Shown: piece by piece, positions 1 through 8,563 of the stretch
Layout of the letters: every line of letters starts with the position of its first letter
How positions within the stretch are numbered: the first letter of the stretch is position 1
Translations under genes and position numbers: made by a program
Notes under the pieces: generated by a model
The model's input: the letters and a program-made list of their open reading frames with translations, nothing else
What the model was told of the DNA's origin: nothing
Database searches by the model: none
Assembly (NCBI GenBank): GCA_036389455.1
Contig: DASVPW010000041.1
Coordinates: 1-64,000, forward strand
Length of the DNA: 64,000 bases
Source: JAJKJG01 sp036389455
GTDB taxonomy: Bacteria > Pseudomonadota > Alphaproteobacteria > Rhizobiales > Beijerinckiaceae
Direction of reading: 5' to 3'

Positions 1-170
1 GTCCCGAAGAGCGGTGGTCGAGGCGGCTGGAAGCGCCCCGTCCGAGGAGGCCGGGGCGAGAGAACCGCGGGGACGCCACAGGCCGGCCGACCCAGAGTTT
101 TCGGCGTCCCCTCCTCGCCTTTGAACAAGGCCGGAGTCCGCCCCGGGCATTTAGCCCGGGGTGGATTCCG
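1..170 (+). other. Possible structured RNA or leader, cut by window edge
   Basis: No convincing gene is seen in the first 270 bases. Nested pairings are visible: 1-5 with 70-74, 11-15 with 64-68, and 34-40 with 52-58. A separate long hairpin pairs 132-148 with 154-170 around an ATTTA loop: 17 pairs, two of them G-U. I could not match this to a known RNA family. In such G+C-rich DNA short pairings arise by chance, so only the 17-bp hairpin is notable. It could be a small RNA, an attenuator, or the terminator of a gene lying to the left of the window. All three plus-strand frames are partly open but show no recognisable protein. Confidence 0.2.
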
Positions 171-272
171 CGCGCCCGAATGGTCCCCCGACCAGCCGCT
201 TCTTTTTGGAAGACGCCCATGCCCGAGAACCCGCCGACCATGAAATCTCTCTTCGTACGGTGGCGGGCGCGA

Positions 273-425
273 ACCCCTCTCCCGTGAGGGAGAGGGGCAG
301 GGGTGAGGGCCCGCCCTCTCCACAGAAGGCGCTGTAGCGCTGCCGCGCGGCTCCGCCCCAAAGGGCTTGCCCTCACCCGGTCGCGGCTGCCGCCGCGACT
401 CGACCTCTCCCTCTCGGGAGAGGTT
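273..425. repeat. Mosaic palindromic intergenic repeat
   Basis: Three nested inverted repeats are visible. A CCCTCTCCC-type hairpin lies at 273-297. The arm GGGGTGAGGGC at about 300-310 pairs with GCCCTCACCC at 369-378. A second hairpin built on CCTCTCCCTCTCGGGAGAGG lies at 403-422. This arrangement matches the palindromic intergenic elements common in Hyphomicrobiales. It lies just upstream of the importer operon and could fold in either transcript. Confidence 0.6.
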
Positions 426-555
426 GGCGCGCCGAAAAAACGCGTGACGCGGGCGGGCGGGCGTCACATGATCGCGGCGGCGCGGGGCCATGTCCCAGCA
501 CGGTGCAGCCAAAGAGCCGCCCAACGACGATTCGAGCCGACAAGGGGAGATTGCG

Positions 556-1620
556 ATGAAGACCAGGACCGTTCTTTGGGCCGCTCTGTCGGCTGCCATC
601 CTCGCCGCTCCGGCCTCCGCGGCCGAGAAGCTCAGGCTCCTGACCTGGGCCGACTACGCGCCGGCCGACGTCGTGCAGCAGTTCACCAAGGAGACCGGCA
701 TCGAGGTCGAGGTCACGCTCTCGAACAACGAGGAGATGATCTCGAAGCTGCGCGCGACCCAAGGCGCGGGCTTCGACCTCGCCCAGCCGAGCCAGGACCG
801 CATCCTCGGGCCGCAGCAGGAGTTCGGCATCTACAAGCCCCTCGACCTCTCGAAGCTCGACGCGAAGCTGTTCATCGGCTCGATGCTGGAGGCGACGAAG
901 AAGAACACCACCGTCGACGGCAAGGCCTACGCCGTGCCGCACATCTGGGGCACCGACGGGCTCGTCGTGAACGTCAAGGCCGCCCCGAAGGTCGCGGACT
1001 ACGGCGACCTCTGCGGCCCCGAGGTCGCCGGCAAGGCGAGTTTTAGGGCGAAGCGCCCGGCCCTCATCGCCTTCGCCTTCTCGATGGGCATGGACCCGTT
1101 CGCCGCCTACGGGAACGCGAAGGACTACACCGCGATGATGGAGAAGGTCGGCGCGCGCCTGACCGAGTGCAAGAAGAACGTGAAGTTCTTCTGGGAGGGC
1201 AAGGACGCGCTGTTGAACGCCATCCGGGCCGGCGAGGTGACGGCCGCCATGGCCTGGGACACCGGCGGCTGGAAGCTCAATTCCGAGAACCCGGACATCA
1301 AGTTCATCGCCCCGAAGTCCGGGGCGCTGGGCTGGGTCGACACCTTCGCGCTTCCCGCGAAGGGCCGCGCGGACGACGCCGCCTACAAGTGGATCAACTT
1401 CAACATGCGCCCCGAGATCGCCGCGAAGGTCGCAGCGTCCGCCGGCAACTTCACGGCCTCGAACGGCGCTGACAAGCTGACCCAGGGCAAGCTCAAGGAG
1501 CAGTACGCCGAAAGCTTCCCGCAGGCGGCGATCGACAACATCAAGTGGTACCCGGCCGTGCCCGCCGGCCTCGAGGAGATCGAAGGCAAGATCCTCGACA
1601 AGGTCAAGGCGGGGTCGTAA
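556..1620 (+). CDS. Polyamine-type ABC transporter substrate-binding protein
   Basis: The 354-residue protein resembles the PotD/PotF family of periplasmic solute-binding proteins, which deliver spermidine, putrescine or similar cations to an inner-membrane ABC permease. A Sec signal peptide ends near residue 22 (PASA|AEK). The mature protein opens with LRLLTWADYAPADVV, the usual PotD-like first strand. I chose the ATG at 556 because AAGGGGAGA lies just upstream and because it gives an intact signal peptide; an open frame from 490 adds residues that would bury it. The ATPase and two permease genes of the same importer follow at 2677-5464, but an AT-rich gene separates them from this one. The exact substrate cannot be read from sequence. 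Confidence 0.9.
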   Translation: MKTRTVLWAALSAAILAAPASAAEKLRLLTWADYAPADVVQQFTKETGIEVEVTLSNNEEMISKLRATQGAGFDLAQPSQDRILGPQQEFGIYKPLDLSKLDAKLFIGSMLEATKKNTTVDGKAYAVPHIWGTDGLVVNVKAAPKVADYGDLCGPEVAGKASFRAKRPALIAFAFSMGMDPFAAYGNAKDYTAMMEKVGARLTECKKNVKFFWEGKDALLNAIRAGEVTAAMAWDTGGWKLNSENPDIKFIAPKSGALGWVDTFALPAKGRADDAAYKWINFNMRPEIAAKVAASAGNFTASNGADKLTQGKLKEQYAESFPQAAIDNIKWYPAVPAGLEEIEGKILDKVKAGS

Positions 1621-1667
1621 GGGACTACGGTATTTGTATTATCCATGCTTAATTAAGGAGAGCGCAA

Positions 1668-2672
1668 ATGAAGTTTTCATTTGCTCTCATACTTTGGACC
1701 CTACTAGGGCCGTCCGTTTATTGCGTAGATGCTGCGGCAGCAGAGATTTTATTGGTCTCGCGCTATGGTGATACAGCAAGCAATGGAAGTATTGACGTTG
1801 ATATAGCGCTTACAAGTAACATGAAAGACGACGACGAGGTTAAATGTACGTACCGTTTAAGCGGGTCAATAAATCTCGGAGATGCTGAGAAATTAAAATC
1901 ACTCATTTCAAGCACTAAATTATTATCTGGATCACCGCGTCTATGTTTAAACTCTCCTGGCGGGAGTTATCGCGAGGGGCTCGCAATTGCGCGTATATTA
2001 ATGGAAGAGTGGATAGGAACAGCTGTAGAGGCAAATTCATTCTGTGCCTCTGCTTGTGCCCTAATATTCATGGCGGGAACCGCTCCGAGTAGACAGCAAC
2101 TAAACCGCTTCCTTCATGTTAATGGAATGCTCGGATTCCATTCTCCCTACTTGCGTGGAGGCGCTCAGGGCTCTTTTGCAGAAGGTGTTCAAGCTATTAA
2201 TGAACTTGTAAAACTAGGACGTGGGCGAGTGCCGCATTTTTTTGATTCTGATTTAGTATCAGAAATGCTTGATAAAGGCCCTGAAGAACTGTATCTTTTA
2301 GATACTATACGGAAGATAATTGCGAACCGTGTTGCTCTATATGGATCAAATATTCCAACCTTCTCCCTTGAATCGTTAATTAACGTATGCATTAATTACT
2401 TTTATCGTGACAAATTATTGCTTAAAACAGAGGAAATTCAAAAACTTGCACGGGCAGCCTCTATAAAAAAATATGTGAATCGCATCAATATCGAATACGA
2501 CCTAGCCCCTAGAGGAGGTGGGTGTACTGTTGAATTGTTCGGTCAAAATGACTATTATACTAGCTGGATATTCTACCCCCCAACGGCGCTAGCCGGAATA
2601 AGCCTTTCGTATTGGTATCTTTACCCGCCGGAGACAAAGATTTCAGATATTCCGAGACTGGCTCGTCATTAA
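1668..2672 (+). CDS. Exported ClpP/crotonase-like protein, foreign-looking
   Basis: This 334-residue protein has a signal peptide (about residues 1-25) and a ClpP/crotonase-like core of the COG3904 kind. The markers are LNSPGGS at 94-100, CASACA at 126-131 with S128 as candidate nucleophile, and GFH at 156-158. It may be a periplasmic serine peptidase or a catalytically altered relative; no substrate can be inferred. The C-terminal third (about 210-334) matches nothing I know. The start at 1668 has AAGGAG at 1655-1660. Base composition is sharply different from its surroundings: bases 2341-2400 are 19/60 G+C against 41/60 at 901-960, and TTA and ATA codons are frequent. It sits exactly between the binding-protein and ATPase genes, which suggests recent transfer. 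Confidence 0.75.
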   Translation: MKFSFALILWTLLGPSVYCVDAAAAEILLVSRYGDTASNGSIDVDIALTSNMKDDDEVKCTYRLSGSINLGDAEKLKSLISSTKLLSGSPRLCLNSPGGSYREGLAIARILMEEWIGTAVEANSFCASACALIFMAGTAPSRQQLNRFLHVNGMLGFHSPYLRGGAQGSFAEGVQAINELVKLGRGRVPHFFDSDLVSEMLDKGPEELYLLDTIRKIIANRVALYGSNIPTFSLESLINVCINYFYRDKLLLKTEEIQKLARAASIKKYVNRINIEYDLAPRGGGCTVELFGQNDYYTSWIFYPPTALAGISLSYWYLYPPETKISDIPRLARH

Positions 2673-2676
2673 TTGG

Positions 2677-3762
2677 ATGGAATCCGCCCCCGACCTCGAC
2701 CTCACGGCCGTCACGAAGCGCTTCGGCGACCACGTCGCCGTCGACCGCGTGGGCTTCACGGTCCGGCCGGGGGAGTTCTTCTCGATCCTCGGCCCCTCGG
2801 GCTGCGGCAAGACCACGCTCTTGCGCATGATCGCCGGCTTCGAGGAGCCGACGTCCGGCGAGATCCGCATCCGCGGGCGTTCGGTCGTCGGCGTCCCGGC
2901 GAACCGGCGCCCGGTCAACATGGTGTTCCAGAGCCTCGCCCTGTTCCCGATGATGAGCGTCGGCGAGAACATTTCCTATGGCCTGCGCTGCCGCGGGGTT
3001 CCTAAGGCGGAAGCCGCGGAGCGGACCAGGAGAATGCTGGAGCGGGTCGGTCTGCCGGGCTTCGCCGGGCGGCACGTCGGAACGCTCTCCGGCGGCCAGC
3101 GCCAGCGCGTCGCCATCGCCCGCTGCCTCGTCTTGGAGCCGACCCTCGTCCTCCTCGACGAGCCCCTCGGCGCGCTCGACCTCAAGCTCCGCGAGCAGAT
3201 GAAGGTCGAGCTGAAGGAGATCCAGGCGACCTTCGGCACGACCTTCGTCTACATCACCCACGACCAGTCCGAGGCCCTGGTGATGTCCGACCGGGTCGCG
3301 GTCATGAACGCCGGGCGCTTCGAGCAGGTCGCCACCCCGCGCGACCTCTACCATGGCCCCGCGACCCGGTTCGTGGCGGGCTTCGTCGGCGAGACCAACC
3401 AGTTCGTCGGCGACGTGCTTGCGCCGGCCTTCGGGACGGCGGCGGTGCGCCTTGCGAGCGGCTGCGTGATCGAGGGCATGGGCGCGCCCGAGGGCCCCCG
3501 CGCCGCCTGCTTCGTGCGCCCGGAGGCGGTGGCGCTGACAAGCGACCCCGGCGGGCTCGCCGACCTGCCGAACCGCTTCGCCGGCCGCGTCTCGGCGGTG
3601 CTGTTCGACGGCGCGAACTCCGCGCTCCTTGTCGACGCGCCGGACCTCGGCGGCACGCTGCGCGCCGCCCTGCCGCAGACCGGCCCGCTCGCCGGCATCG
3701 GCGTCGGCGCCCCCGTCGTCGCCGGCTGGACCCCCGAGGCGACCCGGATCTTCCCGGCATGA
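2677..3762 (+). CDS. Polyamine-type ABC transporter ATP-binding protein
   Basis: This 361-residue PotA-like ATPase powers the importer encoded around it. Visible motifs are Walker A GPSGCGKTT (about residues 40-48), signature LSGGQRQRVAIAR (about 135-147), Walker B LVLLDEP (about 153-159) and the H-loop ITHD. The C-terminal third (about 240-361) has the length and character of a TOBE regulatory domain. The ATG at 2677 is 4 bases after the stop of the AT-rich gene, and no good ribosome site lies before it. This suggests the native leader was displaced and that translation may now be coupled to the inserted gene. Its last codons overlap the next gene by ATGA. Confidence 0.92.
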   Translation: MESAPDLDLTAVTKRFGDHVAVDRVGFTVRPGEFFSILGPSGCGKTTLLRMIAGFEEPTSGEIRIRGRSVVGVPANRRPVNMVFQSLALFPMMSVGENISYGLRCRGVPKAEAAERTRRMLERVGLPGFAGRHVGTLSGGQRQRVAIARCLVLEPTLVLLDEPLGALDLKLREQMKVELKEIQATFGTTFVYITHDQSEALVMSDRVAVMNAGRFEQVATPRDLYHGPATRFVAGFVGETNQFVGDVLAPAFGTAAVRLASGCVIEGMGAPEGPRAACFVRPEAVALTSDPGGLADLPNRFAGRVSAVLFDGANSALLVDAPDLGGTLRAALPQTGPLAGIGVGAPVVAGWTPEATRIFPA

Positions 3763-4625
3763 GGACGCCCCGCGGCCTCGGCCTCGCCCTCCTCGTCGCG
3801 CCGGCGGTGCTGTGGCTCGGCCTCCTCCTCGTGCTGCCGCACGTCGAGATCGCGATCCTCTCCTTCAGCGAGCGGGTCGCGCCACGGGTCTACGCGTTCG
3901 GCCTCGGCAACTACCGGGAGTTCTTCGCCGAGCCGCTGTACTGGCGCACCTTCGCCCGCACCGCCGCCCTGTCGATCCTCGTGACGGCCCTGACGCTCGC
4001 CCTCGCCTTCCCGGTCGCCCTCTACATCGCCCGCGTCGCGAAGGGCCGCGCGAAGTCGCTCCTCTTCCTCCTCTGCCTCATCCCGTTCTGGGTCTCGGAG
4101 CTGGTGCGCACGCTCGGCTGGATGATTCTTCTGCGCGAGACGGGCGTGATCTCCACGGTCCTGCAGCGCGTGGGGCTCGTCTCAGGCCCGGTGGAGCTCC
4201 TCTACAACGACGGCGCGGTGGTGCTCGGCCTCGTCTACGGCGGGCTCCTGTTCATGGTGGTGCCGCTCGTCAACGCCCTCGACAGCCTCGACCCCTCCCT
4301 CGTCGAGGCGGGTCACGACCTCGGCGGCAGCCGCTTCACGGTGCTGCGCCGGATCGTGATCCCGCACGCCATGCCGGGCATCGTCGCGGGCTCGATCGTG
4401 GTGTTCATGCTCACCGTCGGCAACTTCGCGACCCCGGTGCTGCTCGGGGGCAAGAACGGCCTGTGGTTCACCGAGCAGATCTACGCGCAGTTCATCACCC
4501 GCTTCAACTGGCCCCAAGGCTCCGCCTTCGGGTTCCTGCTGCTTGCCCTCTCCTCCGCCATCGTCTGGGCCGGTCTCAAGCTCTCGCGCCAGCCGCTCGG
4601 GCGGACACTCAGGCAGGGGGCCTGA
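3759..4625 (+). CDS. Polyamine-type ABC transporter permease (PotB-like)
   Basis: This 288-residue integral membrane subunit of the importer has about six hydrophobic segments. Its cytoplasmic EAA loop (VEAGHDLGGSRFTVLRRIVIP, about residues 180-200) docks with the ATPase. The start overlaps the ATPase stop as ATGA, typical of translational coupling in an operon. The product fits the BPD_transp_1 family at the usual length for PotB. The next permease starts 2 bases after its stop. Confidence 0.9.
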   Translation: MRTPRGLGLALLVAPAVLWLGLLLVLPHVEIAILSFSERVAPRVYAFGLGNYREFFAEPLYWRTFARTAALSILVTALTLALAFPVALYIARVAKGRAKSLLFLLCLIPFWVSELVRTLGWMILLRETGVISTVLQRVGLVSGPVELLYNDGAVVLGLVYGGLLFMVVPLVNALDSLDPSLVEAGHDLGGSRFTVLRRIVIPHAMPGIVAGSIVVFMLTVGNFATPVLLGGKNGLWFTEQIYAQFITRFNWPQGSAFGFLLLALSSAIVWAGLKLSRQPLGRTLRQGA

Positions 4626-4627
4626 CG

Positions 4628-5464
4628 ATGAGCCGGCCGACGCTCGCCTTCCGCCTCTACGTCGCCGCCTTCTATCTCTTCCTGTTCGCGCCGCTCGCGA
4701 CCGTCGCGGTCTTCGCCTTCAACGCGAGCCCGTTCCCGGCCCCGCCCTGGCGCGGCTTCACCCTCGAATGGTTCACCGGCACCGGGGCCCTCTTCGGCCG
4801 CCCCGGGGTGCTGCGCGACGGGGCGATGCTCGCGAGCATCGGCAACAGCCTTAAAGTTGCGCTGCCGGTGGCGGCGCTCGCCGTCGCCCTCGGCACCGTC
4901 AACGCCTTCCTGCTCGAGCGGGCGGCGTTCCCGGGGAAGCGCCTCTTGGCCATGATGATGCTGTGGCCCCTCGTGATCCCGGGGGTGATCCTCGGCATCT
5001 CGATCCTCGCCTTCTTCTCCCGCCTGGCGAACGGGCTCGAGGATTGGCTCCAGCGCGACCTCGATTTCCTGCGCCCAGGCCTCGGCCTCGTGGTGCTCGG
5101 CCAGCTCTCGTTCATCCTGAGCCTCGCGACGCTCATCATCGCGGCGCGCCTTCGCCGCTTCGACCGGGCGCTGGAGGAGGCGGCCTTCGACCTCGGCGCC
5201 TCGCGATGGCGCGCGTTCCGGACCGTGACCCTGCCTTACCTGCGCCCGGCCATGGTCGGGGCCGGGCTCGTGGCGCTCCTGATGTCGTTCGAGAACTTCA
5301 ACACGACGCTGATGCTCGTCGGCTCCGAGCCCCCCCTGCCGGTCTACATGTACGGCCAGATGCGCGAGGGCGCGACGCCCGCCGTCAACGCGGTGAGCGT
5401 CCTCGTGATGGTCGCGGCGGGCGGCCTCGCCAGCCTCTTCGCCCTGATCGTGCGGCCGCGATAG
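4628..5464 (+). CDS. Polyamine-type ABC transporter permease (PotC-like)
   Basis: This 278-residue second permease subunit has six probable membrane helices and the EAA motif EEAAFDLGASRWRAFRTVTL (about residues 180-199). It forms the heterodimeric channel with the product of the preceding gene. The ATG at 4628 lies 2 bases past the upstream stop; longer open frames to the left run through the first permease in another frame and are rejected. It is the last gene of the operon, ending 8 bp before the stop of a convergent gene. Confidence 0.9.
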   Translation: MSRPTLAFRLYVAAFYLFLFAPLATVAVFAFNASPFPAPPWRGFTLEWFTGTGALFGRPGVLRDGAMLASIGNSLKVALPVAALAVALGTVNAFLLERAAFPGKRLLAMMMLWPLVIPGVILGISILAFFSRLANGLEDWLQRDLDFLRPGLGLVVLGQLSFILSLATLIIAARLRRFDRALEEAAFDLGASRWRAFRTVTLPYLRPAMVGAGLVALLMSFENFNTTLMLVGSEPPLPVYMYGQMREGATPAVNAVSVLVMVAAGGLASLFALIVRPR

Positions 5465-5472
5465 CAGGCCTC

Positions 5473-6279
5473 TCAAGCCACCTCGTCCGTGACGACCTTG
5501 AATCCCGCGAGGGTGCTCGGACCGAAGCTCGTCGAGAGGGCGACGTCGACGGCGTCGCGGCCCCGCGCCATGAGGACGCGGCCGATCCGCGGCACGTTGT
5601 GGCGGGCGTCGAACTGGTACCACTGCCCCGAGAGATAGACCTCGAACCAGGCGCTGAAGTCCATCGGCGCCGGGTCCGGCGGCACGCCGATGTCGCCGAG
5701 GTAGCCTGTGCAGTAGCGCGCCGGGATGTTCATGCAGCGGCAGAAGGTGATGGCGAGATGCGCGAAGTCGCGGCACACGCCGCGCCGCTCGCCGTGGCCG
5801 TCGAAGGCGGTGCGGGTCGCGCTCGCATGGTGATAGCCGAACTCGATGCGATCGTGGACGTAGTCGCAGATCGCCTGGACCCGGGCCCAGCCGAGCGGCG
5901 TTTGGCCGAACAGGGACCATGCCTCCTCCGAGAGGCGGTCGGTGTCGCAGTAGCGGCTGCCGAGGAGGAACACGAGCACGTGCTCCGGCAGGTCCTCGAC
6001 GGCATGCTGCTCGGCCTCCGGCACCATGAGGTCGGGCTCGCCGGTGTCGCGCACCACGAAGTCGTTCGAGATGGTGATCCGCCCGGGCGGCGCCGTGATG
6101 CGGGTGCAGAGGTTGCCGAAGCCGTCCCGGTACTCGGTCGCGCGGACCGGTGGATCGAAGGTGATCTTCTCGGGCGCCTCGAGGTCGGCCTGCCGCGACG
6201 GGTGGGTGCGCAGCATCAAGAGCATCGGCGTCGCCTGGACGCAGTCGTAGGAAATCTCGTAGCCGCAATGGATCTTCAT
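5473..6279 (-). CDS. Transglutaminase-like protein, His-to-Ser variant
   Basis: This 268-residue COG1305-type transglutaminase-like protein has an N-terminal beta domain (about 1-100) and a papain-like core. The core keeps the Cys motif RRGVCRDFAHLA, but where most members have HAW it reads DFSAWFEVYL, followed by WYQFDARHN, which carries the usual Asp. Loss of the canonical His suggests altered or absent catalysis, unless this subgroup uses another base. No signal peptide is seen, so it is probably cytoplasmic. It lies 58 bp downstream of a second, canonical transglutaminase-like gene on the same strand, so the two probably share a transcript. Such pairs often sit with alpha-E and ATP-grasp genes; none is seen here. 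Confidence 0.85.
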   Translation of the reverse strand: MKIHCGYEISYDCVQATPMLLMLRTHPSRQADLEAPEKITFDPPVRATEYRDGFGNLCTRITAPPGRITISNDFVVRDTGEPDLMVPEAEQHAVEDLPEHVLVFLLGSRYCDTDRLSEEAWSLFGQTPLGWARVQAICDYVHDRIEFGYHHASATRTAFDGHGERRGVCRDFAHLAITFCRCMNIPARYCTGYLGDIGVPPDPAPMDFSAWFEVYLSGQWYQFDARHNVPRIGRVLMARGRDAVDVALSTSFGPSTLAGFKVVTDEVA

Positions 6280-6337
6280 GCATTCGCCTCCGGGGCCGCC
6301 AAGCGGCCGGGATGCAGGTTCGATGCCGGGCGCTCCA

Positions 6338-7237
6338 TCAGGCCGCGTCCGCGGTCGCGGCGCTCGTCGCCGTCGTGACCTGAACCTCGACCGACATGCC
6401 GAGCTCGTCCGCCGACTCGCCGTAGAACGTGCCCGTGAGCGGCACCGCCTGGGCCGGGTCGCGGGCGACCGCGACCCGGATCAGGTCGCGGTTGCCGATG
6501 ATGCCGTTCGTCGGGTCGAACTCGACCCAGCCGGCGCCCGGCAGATAGACCTGGCACCAGGCATGGGTCGACCCGCCGCCGAGGTAGGCCGGCCCGTCAC
6601 GGTCGGGCACGTAGATGTAGCCCGACACGAAGCGGGCCGCGAAGCCGAGCGCGCGCACCGCCTCGATCATCAGGAGCGCGAGGTCGCGGCAGCTCCCCCG
6701 CCCGAGGCCGAGGGTGGTGAGGGGCGGCCAGGTGCCGCCCTCCGAGCGGCGCTCGTACGAAAAGCCCTCCTTGATGCCGTAGGTCAGGGTCTTGAGCAGG
6801 GTTCCGGTCTCGGTCGGCCGGCCCTGGCGCAGGAATTTTCGGGCCCAGCGGTCGAGCTGCCCCTGCGGGTCGGGGTAGCGCCGCTCCATGCAGGCGGCGA
6901 GGTCGGGCAGCTCCTCCGGGTCGTAGGCGAACGGGTAGGTCTTGGCCCGCTCCTCGATCCGGAAGTCGGGCACGTTCGCCGGCTCGTGCTCGAGGCGGAT
7001 CGTGCTCTCGAACCGAAGCTCGCGCGCCTTGCCCTTGAACCCCGCGATCGCGACGCAGTTGCCGAAGGCGTCGTGGATCCAGCGGAATTCCTTGGGCTCA
7101 GGGGTGATGGCAAGGCGGGCGTCGAGGAGCTTCTGGTCGTAGCTGTCGCGCGGGCGGAACATCATGCGATGCTCGCCGAACGCCACCGGCCGCCGGTAGC
7201 GATAGGTGGTGACGTGGCGGACCGAGAGGATCGTCAT
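6338..7237 (-). CDS. Transglutaminase-like cysteine protease family protein
   Basis: The 299-residue protein carries the bacterial transglutaminase N-terminal domain (about residues 1-80, starting LSVRHVTTYRYRRPVAFGEH) followed by the core. The catalytic Cys is in GRGSCRDLALLMIEA, the His in STHAWCQVYLP and the Asp in WVEFDPTNG, so the full triad is present. I chose ATG 7237 because it begins exactly at the conserved N-terminal strand; an upstream start at 7285 adds 16 unconserved residues. It is probably co-transcribed with the His-less relative downstream. The substrate is unknown; this class may act as amidases or peptidases on peptides or cell-wall material. Confidence 0.88.
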   Translation of the reverse strand: MTILSVRHVTTYRYRRPVAFGEHRMMFRPRDSYDQKLLDARLAITPEPKEFRWIHDAFGNCVAIAGFKGKARELRFESTIRLEHEPANVPDFRIEERAKTYPFAYDPEELPDLAACMERRYPDPQGQLDRWARKFLRQGRPTETGTLLKTLTYGIKEGFSYERRSEGGTWPPLTTLGLGRGSCRDLALLMIEAVRALGFAARFVSGYIYVPDRDGPAYLGGGSTHAWCQVYLPGAGWVEFDPTNGIIGNRDLIRVAVARDPAQAVPLTGTFYGESADELGMSVEVQVTTATSAATADAA

Positions 7238-7335
7238 CGCGCTGGAATCTACACGCGCCGGCCGGAAAAGCACCTCTTCAGGCAAGACCGGTGCGATGGC
7301 TGGCCGGCTTCCCTGTTTCCGGGTACAGGGGTCCG

Positions 7336-7416
7336 ATGAGACCTCGGCCTACAAACCTCGTGTCCTGGGCGCTCCTGATCGCGGGAATCGTCGTCGTGCT
7401 GGTCTGGTGGTTCTGA
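7336..7416 (+). CDS. Possible small single-TM protein
   Basis: A 26-residue frame starts at ATG 7336 and encodes a short basic N-terminus followed by one strongly hydrophobic helix (WALLIAGIVVVLVWWF), which would insert in the inner membrane. AGGGG lies just upstream. It sits in the gap between the divergent transglutaminase operon and the dehydrogenase gene, ending 8 bp before that gene. Its clean membrane-protein pattern in a gap supports a real gene, but the length is too small to be sure. No function can be proposed. Confidence 0.4.
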   Translation: MRPRPTNLVSWALLIAGIVVVLVWWF

Positions 7417-7424
7417 GCGCCGCC

Positions 7425-8555
7425 ATGAAATCCAACGCGTTCCGCATCGCCGTGATGCCCGGCGAAGGCATCGGGGTCGAGGTCATGGCGGCGGCGCTCG
7501 CCGTGCTCGACGCCGTCGAAGCCCGCTACGGGCTCGCCTTCGCCCGCGAGGAGATCCCCGGCGGCGCGCACCACTACCGGGACACCGGCGCGATCCTTCC
7601 GCACGACGGCCTGGAACGCGCGGGCCAGGCCGACGCCATCCTCTTCGGCGCCATGGGCTGGCCCGACATCCGCTACCCCGACGGCACCGAGATCGCGCCG
7701 CAGCTCGACATGCGCTTCGCCTTCGAGCTTTTCGCCGGCGTGCGCCCGATCCGCGCGATTCCGGGCGTGCCGCGAGTGCTCGCCGACCCGCGAGCCGAGA
7801 AGATCGACCTCGTCATCGTGCGCGAGTCGACGGAGGGCATGTTCGCCTCACGGGGCAAGGGCGAGGTGATCGGCGACGACGAGGCGCGTGACACCCAGGT
7901 CATCACGCGGCGCACGACCGAGCGCCTCACCGACTTCTCCTGCGCGCTCGCCCGGCGCCGGAAAGAGGAGCGCGGCACGCCGGGGCGCGTGACCCTCGTC
8001 GACAAGGCGAACGTGTTCCGCTCCTTCGCTTTCATGCGCAGGGTCTTCTACGAGGCCGCCGCCCGGCACCCCGACGTCGAGGCGCGCCACCATTACGTCG
8101 ACGCCATGGCCCTCGACCTCGTGCGCCGCCCCTGGGACTTCGACGTGCTGCCGATGGAGAACCTCTTCGGCGACATCCTCTCGGACCTCGGGGCCGGGCT
8201 CATCGGCGGCATGGGCTTCGCCCCCTCGGCCGACATCGGCGAGCGGCACGGCCTGTTCCAGCCGAGCCACGGCACGGGCCCGGACATCGCCGGGCAGGGC
8301 ATCGCCAACCCGACCGGCATGATCCTCTCGACCGCCCTCATGCTCGACTGGCTCGGCGAGCGCCACGGCAGCGACGGCGCGCGGCTCGCCGCCCGAGCGA
8401 TCGAGCGCGCTGTCGACCGCGCCTTCGGCGGGGGCCGGGTGCGCTCGTTCGACATCGGCGGCCGCGACGGTACCGCCACCATTGGCCGGGCCGTCGCCGA
8501 GGCGGTCCGCGGCGGCGAGGCCGACCCCGATCAAGACGATTTCGATCCGGCCTGA
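7425..8555 (+). CDS. Isocitrate/isopropylmalate dehydrogenase-family protein (tartrate dehydrogenase-like)
   Basis: This 376-residue NAD-dependent beta-decarboxylating dehydrogenase belongs to the LeuB/Icd superfamily. It opens with IAVMPGEGIGVEV. RESTEGMFASR, the Lys-containing LVDKANVFRSFAFMRR, the metal-binding DAMALDL and ENLFGDILSDLGAGLIGG, and the dinucleotide-site region PSHGTGPDIAGQGIANP are all present. The divergence of the substrate loop from LeuB suggests tartrate or another substituted malate as substrate; this is inference. ATG 7425 begins at the conserved first strand, and the longer frame from 7206 overlaps the divergent gene. The luciferase-like gene starts 8 bp after its stop. 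Confidence 0.85.
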   Translation: MKSNAFRIAVMPGEGIGVEVMAAALAVLDAVEARYGLAFAREEIPGGAHHYRDTGAILPHDGLERAGQADAILFGAMGWPDIRYPDGTEIAPQLDMRFAFELFAGVRPIRAIPGVPRVLADPRAEKIDLVIVRESTEGMFASRGKGEVIGDDEARDTQVITRRTTERLTDFSCALARRRKEERGTPGRVTLVDKANVFRSFAFMRRVFYEAAARHPDVEARHHYVDAMALDLVRRPWDFDVLPMENLFGDILSDLGAGLIGGMGFAPSADIGERHGLFQPSHGTGPDIAGQGIANPTGMILSTALMLDWLGERHGSDGARLAARAIERAVDRAFGGGRVRSFDIGGRDGTATIGRAVAEAVRGGEADPDQDDFDPA

Positions 8556-8563
8556 AAGCGCCG

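Noticed and set aside
4481..6283. 600-codon minus-strand open frame
   Set aside because: It lies antisense to the PotC-like permease and in another frame of the transglutaminase gene. Its product is Arg/His-rich with no domain, typical of shadow frames in G+C-rich DNA.
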